Assembly (NCBI GenBank): GCA_018061025.1
Contig: JAGOUY010000008.1
Span: 1 to 64,000 of the forward strand
Length of the DNA: 64,000 nt
Origin: Patescibacteria group bacterium
GTDB lineage: Bacteria > Patescibacteriota > Patescibacteriia > 2-12-FULL-60-25
Direction: 5' to 3'
Under the pieces are notes generated by a model. It was not told the origin of the DNA. It saw only the letters and a list, made by a program, of their open reading frames with translations, and did not search any database. The position numbers were made by a program, and so were the translations under genes. Positions 57,938-64,000 of the stretch are shown one piece after another. Each line of letters starts with the position of its first letter. Within the stretch, counting starts at the first letter, position 1.

Positions 57938-58405
57938 ATGCGCGGAAAACAAGCTCCCAAGCGTAAAGTAGCCCCTGATCCAAAATATGGATCGACCAAT
58001 GTGGCGAAGCTGATCAACTACATCATGATTGGCGGCAAGAAGCAGAAGTCGCAAGGCATCGTGTACGCAGCCTTCGACATCGTAGAAGAAAAGATGAAAA
58101 AGCCAGCCATCGAAATGTATGAAGAGGCGCTTAAGAATGTCTCTCCAAGTGTCGAAGTGAAATCCAAGCGTGTGGGTGGAGCCAACTACCAAGTTCCTCT
58201 CCAGGTGCGTGCTGAACGTCGTTTGCAGCTCGCGTTGCGCTGGATGATTGATGCGGCTCGTTCTCGCAAAGGTAAGCCGATGTCGGAACGCCTTGCGACT
58301 GAAATCATGGACGCGGCCCAGAACCAAGGTGAGGCGGTCAAGAAGCGTGCTGACGTGCACCGCATGGCCGAAGCTAACCGCGCGTTCGCTCACTTTGCTC
58401 GATAA
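57938..58405 (+). CDS. rpsG: 30S ribosomal protein S7
   Basis: 155 residues. [59 protein letters not shown] and [20 protein letters not shown] are S7 signatures. Part of the rpsL-rpsG pair; 20-nt spacer. Confidence 0.97.
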   Translation: MRGKQAPKRKVAPDPKYGSTNVAKLINYIMIGGKKQKSQGIVYAAFDIVEEKMKKPAIEMYEEALKNVSPSVEVKSKRVGGANYQVPLQVRAERRLQLALRWMIDAARSRKGKPMSERLATEIMDAAQNQGEAVKKRADVHRMAEANRAFAHFAR

Positions 58406-58420
58406 TCGTCATTTCCAATA

Positions 58421-58486
58421 CGTGAATCGTGACTGCGGATGTCTGACGGAACAACCGATCGGCGCTTCCCCTGACACGATTCACGT
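58421..58486. repeat. 12-bp-arm palindrome between rpsG and fusA
   Basis: ACGTGAATCGTG pairs perfectly with CACGATTCACGT around a 43-nt loop; TTTTGCTTT follows, so it may be the terminator of rpsG. The words resemble the ATTCACG run at 58-111. Confidence 0.75.
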
Positions 58487-58506
58487 TTTGCTTTCATCTT
58501 TCACTC

Positions 58507-58512
58507 TATAAT
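58507..58512 (+). promoter_or_regulatory. Possible -10 box of a leaderless fusA mRNA
   Basis: A perfect TATAAT ends 5 nt before ATG 58518, so transcription would begin at or beside the start codon. The -35 region is poor. ATCTTTCACTCT before it recurs before tuf (about 62318-62329). Confidence 0.5.
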
Positions 58513-58517
58513 CTATT

Positions 58518-60602
58518 ATGCCTCGTGAATATTCTTTGAGAGACACCCGTAACTTTGGGATTATTGCTCATATTGATGCCGGGAAAACCACGGTATCTGA
58601 ACGTATTTTGTTTTATACGGGCCGCAAGCATAAGATTGGTGAGGTGCATGAAGGAGAAGCGACGATGGATTGGATGGAGCAAGAACGTGAACGTGGGATT
58701 ACGATTACCGCGGCTGCGACGACTTGTTACTGGAAGGGTTCTCGCATGAATTTGATTGATACGCCTGGACACATCGACTTTACGATCGAAGTTCAGCGTT
58801 CTTTGCGTGTTTTGGACGGGGCTGTGACGGTGTTTGACGGTGTTGCTGGGGTGGAATCCCAATCAGAAACGGTGTGGCGTCAAGCAGATAAACACAACGT
58901 GCCTCGTATTTGTTTTATCAACAAATTGGATCGCATGGGCGCAGATTTTTATGCGGACGTTAAATCGATCCATGATCGTTTGACCAAGCGTGCGGTTCCG
59001 ATTCAGTTACCGATTGGAGCTGAAGCAAATTTCGTTGGGATCATTGATTTGATGACCATGAAGACGCAGATGTATTTGGATGAAATGGGTCAAAAAATTG
59101 AAGAAGCAGAGATTCCAGCAGAGATGTTGGAAAAAGCCAAACAGTATCGCGCACAAATGATTGAAGCGATCGCTGAAACGGATGAAGCGATGATGAATCG
59201 CTATTTGGCCGGGGAAGAATTTACCTTGGAAGAGTTGAAAACGGGTTTGCGTAAGGCGGTCATCGCGGGTCTTATCAACCCAATTTTGTGTGGTTCCGCT
59301 TTAAAGAACAAGGGCGTGCAATTTCTGCTTGATGCCATTGTTGATTACCTTCCTTCCCCACTCGATATCCCTCCTACCAAGGCTCATGTAATTGATGATT
59401 TGGAACAAGCGGTTGATATTCATCCGAATGATACTGAGCCGTTTGCTGCTCTCGCCTTTAAGGTGATGACGGATCCGTTTGTTGGAAAGTTAATTTTCTT
59501 TCGTGTCTATTCCGGAACCTTGGCAGCCGGTTCCTACGTGATCAACGCTAAAACACAAGAAAAGGAACGTATTGGTCGTATCGTGCGCATGCACGCGAAC
59601 GAGCGTGAAGATGTGAGTGAGGTATATGCCGGTGATATCGCGGCTGCTGTTGGGTTGCGCGGTACCTTTACGGGAGATACGATTTACGATGAACGCCGTC
59701 CGCTCATGTTGGAATCGATTGTGATTCCTGAACCCGTTATCTCGATCGCGATTGAACCTAAAACAAAAGCTGACCAAGAGAAGATGGGTGTGGCTCTTCA
59801 GAAATTGGCGGAAGAAGATCCTTCCTTCCGTGTGCGTACGGATGAAGAAACCTTGCAGACGATCATCGCGGGTATGGGTGAGCTCCACTTGGAAATCATC
59901 GTTGACCGCATGAAGCGTGAATTCAAGGTGGAAGCCAATGTTGGCAAGCCTCAGGTGGCGTATCGTGAAGCTATTCGTGCCAAGGCAGAAGATGTAGAAG
60001 GAAAATACGTGCGTCAATCTGGTGGTCGTGGTCAATATGGTCACTGTGTGATCGATATCGAACCAAACGAACGCGGCAAGGGCTACGAATTTATTGATGA
60101 AATCAAAGGTGGTGTCGTCCCTCGCGAATTTATTCAACCAATCAACAAAGGAATCCAAGAAGCAAGACAGCGTGGTGTGTTGGCGGGCTACCCTCTTCTC
60201 GATGTCAAAGTGACCTTAAAAGATGGAAGCTACCACGATGTGGACTCTTCCGAAGCGGCCTTTAAGATCGCGGGTTCGATGGCCTTCCAAGAAGGATGCC
60301 GCAAAGCAGGCTTGTACTTGCTTGAGCCAGTCATGAAGGTAGAAGTTGTCACGCCAGAAAATTACATGGGTGATGTGATCGGTGACTTGAACGCCAAGCG
60401 TGGCCAAATTCAAGACATGGGTGAACGCAGCGGTGCCCGTATCGTGAGCGCTGAAGTCCCGTTGTCCGAAATGTTTGGCTACTCCACGGGGTTACGTTCT
60501 ATGACCCAAGGACGTGCGAGCTACTCGATGGAATTCAGCCACTACGGTGAAGTTCCTTCTAACGTGTCTCAGACGGTCGTCGAAGGACGCATGAAGAAAT
60601 AA
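58518..60602 (+). CDS. fusA: Elongation factor G
   Basis: 694 residues. P-loop [19 protein letters not shown], switch/G2-G3 [19 protein letters not shown] and [21 protein letters not shown]4 [14 protein letters not shown], and C-terminal domains with [12 protein letters not shown] and [19 protein letters not shown]. Drives translocation on the ribosome. Third gene of the str cluster. Confidence 0.98.
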   Translation: MPREYSLRDTRNFGIIAHIDAGKTTVSERILFYTGRKHKIGEVHEGEATMDWMEQERERGITITAAATTCYWKGSRMNLIDTPGHIDFTIEVQRSLRVLDGAVTVFDGVAGVESQSETVWRQADKHNVPRICFINKLDRMGADFYADVKSIHDRLTKRAVPIQLPIGAEANFVGIIDLMTMKTQMYLDEMGQKIEEAEIPAEMLEKAKQYRAQMIEAIAETDEAMMNRYLAGEEFTLEELKTGLRKAVIAGLINPILCGSALKNKGVQFLLDAIVDYLPSPLDIPPTKAHVIDDLEQAVDIHPNDTEPFAALAFKVMTDPFVGKLIFFRVYSGTLAAGSYVINAKTQEKERIGRIVRMHANEREDVSEVYAGDIAAAVGLRGTFTGDTIYDERRPLMLESIVIPEPVISIAIEPKTKADQEKMGVALQKLAEEDPSFRVRTDEETLQTIIAGMGELHLEIIVDRMKREFKVEANVGKPQVAYREAIRAKAEDVEGKYVRQSGGRGQYGHCVIDIEPNERGKGYEFIDEIKGGVVPREFIQPINKGIQEARQRGVLAGYPLLDVKVTLKDGSYHDVDSSEAAFKIAGSMAFQEGCRKAGLYLLEPVMKVEVVTPENYMGDVIGDLNAKRGQIQDMGERSGARIVSAEVPLSEMFGYSTGLRSMTQGRASYSMEFSHYGEVPSNVSQTVVEGRMKK

Positions 60603-60618
60603 GCAGAAATAATAGAAT

Positions 60619-60656
60619 AAGAACACCTCTTACATAATCGTGAGAGGTGTTTTGTA
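60619..60656 (+). terminator. Intrinsic terminator after fusA
   Basis: AACACCTCTTAC/GTGAGAGGTGTT with TTGT following; the tuf gene is therefore not cotranscribed with fusA. Confidence 0.8.
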
Positions 60657-60705
60657 TTTGACGGATAAGGTGTTTTTATGCGAAAAGAGGGGCGGAGGTG
60701 TTTCC

Positions 60706-60900
60706 ATGATGAGAGGTTTGTTGAAGGTTTCCTGTGCGCTGGTTCAGAGCGGTAGCCTGGCCGTTGCTGGCGAGGTGATCAATCTCCCGATGCGATCTCT
60801 TCCTGGCTTCAAGATGGCAACGGTGCTGGTGTTCTGTCTCGTGGCAGCAGCGGCTTCCGCTGTGGGGGGTGCCCTCGCTCCCTCGAAGCCTGTGAACTGA
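60706..60900 (+). CDS. Small membrane protein of foreign composition
   Basis: 64 residues starting MMRGLLKVSCALVQSGSLAV with one helix near the C-terminus (MATVLVFCLVAAAASAVGGA). GGAGGTG lies 5-6 nt before ATG, a good ribosome site. The G+C-rich codons match other suspected foreign genes. No family recognised. Confidence 0.5.
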   Translation: MMRGLLKVSCALVQSGSLAVAGEVINLPMRSLPGFKMATVLVFCLVAAAASAVGGALAPSKPVN

Positions 60901-60989
60901 GCTATTCTTCTCGTTTTTTCAAAATTTCTTTCCTGGACTTATCGCTTCGCTTCTCATGGTGGAGCGTTTTGCGTTTTTACCAAAATGAA

Positions 60990-61019
60990 GAAGAGCGCCG
61001 GAGCGAAAACGTTCGCTTG
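60990..61019 (-). terminator. Terminator-like hairpin downstream of the 182-residue membrane gene
   Basis: GCGCCAAGCGAACG/CGCTCCGGCGCT with a short T-run on the minus strand, just after the stop at 61024. Confidence 0.6.
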
Positions 61020-61023
61020 GCGC

Positions 61024-61572
61024 TTATAGGAGGGGGAGGATCCGGGTGAGGAGCCGGATGATGTGTTCGAAGAAGAGACCTGCGACGGCCCACTCGAAGA
61101 AGAAGTCGGGACGTGTGTAGCCCATGACGCTTTTCTTGCTGTCGAGGTAGCGTTGCTTTGAGGGGCGTCTATCCAGGGCTCGATCGTAGAACATCATGGC
61201 GAGGAACTCGACGACCATGATGGTGGGCGCGTAGAAGATGACTCCTCGTAGTACCATGGGCCATTCATGTACTCCGAGCTCCGCTCCCAGCTGATAGAGC
61301 AGGGGAACGGATCCGTACAGGGGGGCGTACAGCATGGAGCTGTATCCTTCCATTTTTCCGTCGGGATCCTCTTTCTCTTCGAGCGTTGAAGTGAAGAACA
61401 CCTCGAGTCCCATGCCGATCAGGGCGCAGAGCAGCGAAATAAGTGCCCATCCTTCTGCGAAGAAGCCGGCCAGGACGAGCTCTCCGGCCACGATAAAGCG
61501 GGGCTTCTTTCTCAGGATCCGGATTTTGTTGCGTGTGCGTGTGACGATGTTTCTTGCTACTTCCCTCATCAT
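61024..61572 (-). CDS. Polytopic membrane protein of foreign composition
   Basis: 182 residues starting MMREVARNIVTRTRNKIR, GGAGG 3-8 nt upstream. Four or five hydrophobic segments (AEGWALISLLCALIGMGLEV, VLRGVIFYAPTIMVVEFLAM). It faintly recalls the putative ABC-transporter CmpB type but the match is weak. G+C-rich. Confidence 0.55.
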   Translation of the reverse strand: MMREVARNIVTRTRNKIRILRKKPRFIVAGELVLAGFFAEGWALISLLCALIGMGLEVFFTSTLEEKEDPDGKMEGYSSMLYAPLYGSVPLLYQLGAELGVHEWPMVLRGVIFYAPTIMVVEFLAMMFYDRALDRRPSKQRYLDSKKSVMGYTRPDFFFEWAVAGLFFEHIIRLLTRILPLL

Positions 61573-61656
61573 GAACCTCCGGGTTGGGGAAGGAGGAGTG
61601 TCTCAGGTTTTTCTCCTCTTGTCAATCCTGTGCGCATCGGTTGAGATGGGGAATGT

Positions 61657-62139
61657 ATGTCATTACAGCGAATTATTGAGCTGGCGCGGCGGCAGGGGAT
61701 GCCTGTCATTTTGACGGATGTGGCCGGGCGGGAGCCGATGGTGGTTTTGCCATTGGAGGCGTATGAGAAAATGCTGGATGGGGAAGGTCAAGGCTCAAAA
61801 GGCAAAGGTCAAAGGCTGGAAGAAGATCAAAACGCAAAACGCCAAGCTCAAAACCTGGGTAGAGATCATTCGAGGCCTGATGAGCGTAATCAGCGCCAAA
61901 AGGAGAGTGATATTCAACAATCTGTGGTTTCTGAGCCTAAACCTCTGGCCTCTGACCTTAAACCTTTGACTTCTCCTCCTCAGGACGGTCTTCGGGTGCG
62001 GCAGCGGGATGAAGATCGGGTTCAGGCCCTCCATCGTTCACTGGATACGGTTTCCCATGAAGTTCCGGCGCAACAATTACCCCAAAAAGAGGGGGGAGAT
62101 GGCTTGGTTTTGGAGGAGCGATTTTCGTTTCAACCCTAG
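61657..62139 (+). CDS. Phd/YefM-like N-terminus with repeat-rich tail
   Basis: 160 residues. The first 40 residues (MSLQRIIELARRQGMPVILT, DVAGREPMVVLPLEAYEKML) recall antitoxin Phd/YefM-type or short regulatory segments. From about residue 43 the sequence becomes Gln/Lys-rich and reads through iterated AAGGTCAAAGGC and ACCTCTGGCCTC words (61785-61976), which look like an intergenic-type repeat carried in frame. No toxin gene is adjacent. Confidence 0.5.
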   Translation: MSLQRIIELARRQGMPVILTDVAGREPMVVLPLEAYEKMLDGEGQGSKGKGQRLEEDQNAKRQAQNLGRDHSRPDERNQRQKESDIQQSVVSEPKPLASDLKPLTSPPQDGLRVRQRDEDRVQALHRSLDTVSHEVPAQQLPQKEGGDGLVLEERFSFQP

Positions 62140-62159
62140 GACAGCCTGATCGTGTGCCT

Positions 62160-62187
62160 TGACCCGTCATTTGTGAGCGACGGGTCT
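62160..62187 (+). terminator. Terminator-like hairpin
   Basis: GACCCGTC/GACGGGTC with an 11-nt loop and TTGT following; ends the repeat-rich gene. Confidence 0.65.
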
Positions 62188-62194
62188 TGTCATC

Positions 62195-62309
62195 TTGGCT
62201 AACTTCTGCTACTATCTGCTCACTCGCGAAATAGCTCCGAGGACGTGCTCACTCGGCGCGGTTCATTTTGAACTGCCTCCACGTGAGAATATCCTCATGG
62301 ATTAGCCAA
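62195..62309 (+). promoter_or_regulatory. Structured region before tuf, possible third leader element
   Basis: Outer arms TTGGCTAA/TTAGCCAA (62195-62202, 62302-62309). The interior has GCGAAATAGCTCCG (62226-62239), like GCGAATAGCTTCG of copies 1 and 2, and a 7-bp hairpin GCGGTTC/GAACTGC at the matching place. Sequence identity outside these parts is low, so homology is suggestive only. Confidence 0.45.
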
Positions 62310-62361
62310 AAACGCGAATCTTTCACTCTTATTTTTTTAATGCATTCCGCATTACGTACCT

Positions 62362-63552
62362 ATGGCAGACGTCTTTCAACGGACAAAACCCCACGTGAAC
62401 ATTGGTACCATCGGTCACGTTGACCATGGCAAGACCACCACCACGGCGGCTATTTTGACGGTTCTTGGCGCTCACGGCATGACGGCCCAGAAAAAGGGCA
62501 TTGATGACCTTGATAAAGCTCCAGAATCCAAGTCTCGTGGGATTACGATTGCTACCGCTCATACCGAATATGAGTCGGAGAAGCGTCACTATGCTCACGT
62601 TGACTGTCCTGGTCACGCTGACTACATCAAGAACATGATCACGGGTGCCGCTCAGATGGACGGTGCAATCTTGGTCGTGTCTGCAACGGATGGTCCAATG
62701 CCTCAAACGCGCGAGCACATCCTTTTGGCTCGTCAGGTTGGTGTGCCTTCCATCGTTGTCTTCTTGAACAAAGTTGACATGGTAGAAGACGCGGAACTTA
62801 TCGACTTGGTCGAACAAGAAATCCGTGACCTTTTGACCAAATACGAATTTGATGGAGAAAAGACCCCAATCATTCGCGGATCCGCTTTGAAAGCCTTGCA
62901 GAATCCTAAGGATGATGTTGCTTCCAAGCCAATTTTGGATCTGATTAAGGCCTGTGATGACTTCATCCCAGAACCTGTGCGCGAAACCGACAAGCCATTC
63001 CTTATGCCTGTCGAAGACGTGTTCTCCATTGAAGGCCGTGGCACGGTGGTTACGGGACGCATCGAACGCGGACAAATCAAGATCAACGAAGAAGTTGAAA
63101 TCGTTGGGTTGGGTGAAACGCGCAAAACCGTTGTTACCGGTATCGAAATGTTCAACAAGCAGCTTGACTCTGGTCTCGCTGGGGACAACGCAGGCTTGCT
63201 CTTGCGTGGTACCAAGAAAGACGAAATCGAACGTGGCATGGTGCTTGCAAAGACGGGTTCCATCAAGCCTCACACCGAATTCGAAGCAGAAGTCTACGCC
63301 CTTACCAAGGAAGAAGGTGGTCGCCACAAGCCATTTGTGACGGGCTACAAACCTCAGTTCTACATCCGCACTACGGACGTGACCGGAGAAGTCAAATTGC
63401 CTGCAGAAGTTGCGATGGTGCAACCAGGTGACACGACCAAGATGATCATCACGCTCATCGCCCAGGTCGCTATGGAAGACAAAATGCGCTTTGCGATCCG
63501 TGAAGGTGGCAAGACGGTCGGTGCCGGTGTCGTTACCAAGATCATTAAATAA
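62362..63552 (+). CDS. tuf: Elongation factor Tu
   Basis: 396 residues. [57 protein letters not shown] and the C-terminal FRTT-type block [20 protein letters not shown]. Delivers aminoacyl-tRNA. Codon use is strongly biased, as for a highly expressed gene. Its own leader and no terminator from fusA suggest a separate promoter. Confidence 0.98.
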   Translation: MADVFQRTKPHVNIGTIGHVDHGKTTTTAAILTVLGAHGMTAQKKGIDDLDKAPESKSRGITIATAHTEYESEKRHYAHVDCPGHADYIKNMITGAAQMDGAILVVSATDGPMPQTREHILLARQVGVPSIVVFLNKVDMVEDAELIDLVEQEIRDLLTKYEFDGEKTPIIRGSALKALQNPKDDVASKPILDLIKACDDFIPEPVRETDKPFLMPVEDVFSIEGRGTVVTGRIERGQIKINEEVEIVGLGETRKTVVTGIEMFNKQLDSGLAGDNAGLLLRGTKKDEIERGMVLAKTGSIKPHTEFEAEVYALTKEEGGRHKPFVTGYKPQFYIRTTDVTGEVKLPAEVAMVQPGDTTKMIITLIAQVAMEDKMRFAIREGGKTVGAGVVTKIIK

Positions 63553-63561
63553 CTATTAGCG

Positions 63562-63642
63562 GGAGAGTTCCCCCGCGCCGAGTTCTGGGAGTCACCAAGA
63601 TGTGTCTCATGGAGCTAGGCGCGGGGGATGACAGGGCTCTCC
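63562..63642 (+). promoter_or_regulatory. Long-stem structure between tuf and rpsJ
   Basis: GGAGAG (63562-63567)/CTCTCC (63637-63642) and CCCCCGCGCC (63570-63579)/GGCGCGGGGG (63618-63627), the latter 10 bp without mismatch, close around 38 nt. No T-run follows, so it is more likely an S10-leader type regulatory or processing structure than a terminator. Confidence 0.65.
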
Positions 63643-63652
63643 TATCCTTCCC

Positions 63653-63985
63653 ATGGCAGACGCCAAACCTACGACGACGTCTTCTCATCGTGTACGGATC
63701 AAGATCCGTGCCTATGATCACAAGATCATCGACCAAGCGACGAAGATGATTATCGAAACCGCGGAGCGCAGTGGAGTTAGTGTGATCGGTCCTGTGCCAC
63801 TTCCTACGGAAAAGAAGAAGTGGACGGTCAATCGCTCAACCTTTGTCCACAAAAATGCGCGTGAACAATTTGAGATGAGAATTCATAAACGTGTCGTTGA
63901 CATCTTGGACCCAAATCCAAAGACGATCGATGCGCTCACTTCTCTCAACTTACCCGCTGGTGTCGATGTCGAGATCAAAATGTAG
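63653..63985 (+). CDS. rpsJ: 30S ribosomal protein S10
   Basis: 110 residues. VRIKIRAYDHKIIDQATKMI, VSVIGPVPLPTEKKKWTVNR, STFVHKNAREQFEMRIHKRV and the end LPAGVDVEIKM are S10 signatures. Starts the S10 ribosomal operon, whose remainder lies past the window end. Confidence 0.97.
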   Translation: MADAKPTTTSSHRVRIKIRAYDHKIIDQATKMIIETAERSGVSVIGPVPLPTEKKKWTVNRSTFVHKNAREQFEMRIHKRVVDILDPNPKTIDALTSLNLPAGVDVEIKM

Positions 63986-64000
63986 GATTTACAACCTAGT

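Noticed and set aside
59490..60158. 222-codon frame antisense to fusA
   Set aside because: Same effect within the EF-G gene; no independent start or motifs.
61657..62139. Calling the gene a Phd antitoxin with toxin partner
   Set aside because: No toxin-like gene is adjacent and the similarity covers only about 40 residues.
62329..63423. 364-codon open frame antisense to tuf
   Set aside because: Highly biased codon use of tuf leaves the antisense frame open; EF-Tu is unambiguous.

Overview
The window is a gene-dense bacterial chromosome segment of moderate G+C with about 72 protein genes, two tRNA genes (His, Pro), a tmRNA gene, and no rRNA or CRISPR. Several traits point to a Patescibacteria/CPR lineage (Parcubacteria- or Uhrbacteria-like): a threonyl-tRNA synthetase without the TGS domain, many native genes with little or no Shine-Dalgarno sequence and some with promoters almost touching the start codon, an Elp3-type radical-SAM protein, large secreted proteins with Pro-rich linkers, and split or unusually ordered ribosomal operons. 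The lineage is inferred from gene content only.

Layout. 1-3.8 kb: BrkB/YihY membrane protein, YqjE/YqjD-like pair, and an uncharacterised gene coupled to a zincin-like metallopeptidase. 3.8-6 kb: thrS behind a short T-box-like leader and a structured repeat. 6-11.4 kb: two giant coiled-coil proteins sharing a repeated module. 11.4-13.5 kb: infC-rpmI-rplT, then tmRNA and smpB. 13.6 kb: a 164-bp element with perfect 34-bp inverted ends. 13.8-18.6 kb: tight membrane operon (AI-2E-type exporter, two unknowns, an HtrA-like pseudoprotease, a Wzz-like protein, an SPFH protein). 18.6-31.2 kb: recQ and an accessory stretch (YwbE, VOC, SUKH-like, YdcF, Fic, HAD, RraB-like, a chimeric pseudogene, a G+C-rich lipoprotein, 2H phosphoesterase, Nudix, SET-domain protein) ending at tRNA-His, whose 3' end is repeated between cassettes. 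31-37.4 kb: two divergent secreted beta-helix proteins and a foreign-looking lipoprotein. 37.4-49.4 kb: PH-domain protein, ruvB, a divergent Trm9-like methyltransferase/elp3 pair, secE-nusG-rplK, FemX/DegT/transglutaminase genes, tRNA-Pro, MFS transporter. 49.5-57.4 kb: HU gene with a second copy of the thrS leader element, a LOG protein, two orphan PEP-utiliser swivel proteins, histidine phosphatase, rpmB, site-2 protease. 57.4-64 kb: rpsL-rpsG-fusA, then tuf and rpsJ, interrupted by foreign-looking genes.

The most notable observations are: (i) a ~106-nt structured leader present before thrS and the HU gene with compensating outer stems and a possible distant relative before tuf; (ii) a two-unit cassette arrangement ending in copies of the tRNA-His 3' flank; (iii) the Elp3/Trm9-like divergent pair; (iv) two orphan swivel-domain PEP-utiliser paralogues; (v) an HtrA-like protein lacking catalytic His and Ser inside an SPFH operon; (vi) scattered G+C-rich single genes, several with strong Shine-Dalgarno sites, in a genome that mostly lacks them. 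All functional statements come from reading motifs; no database search was possible.
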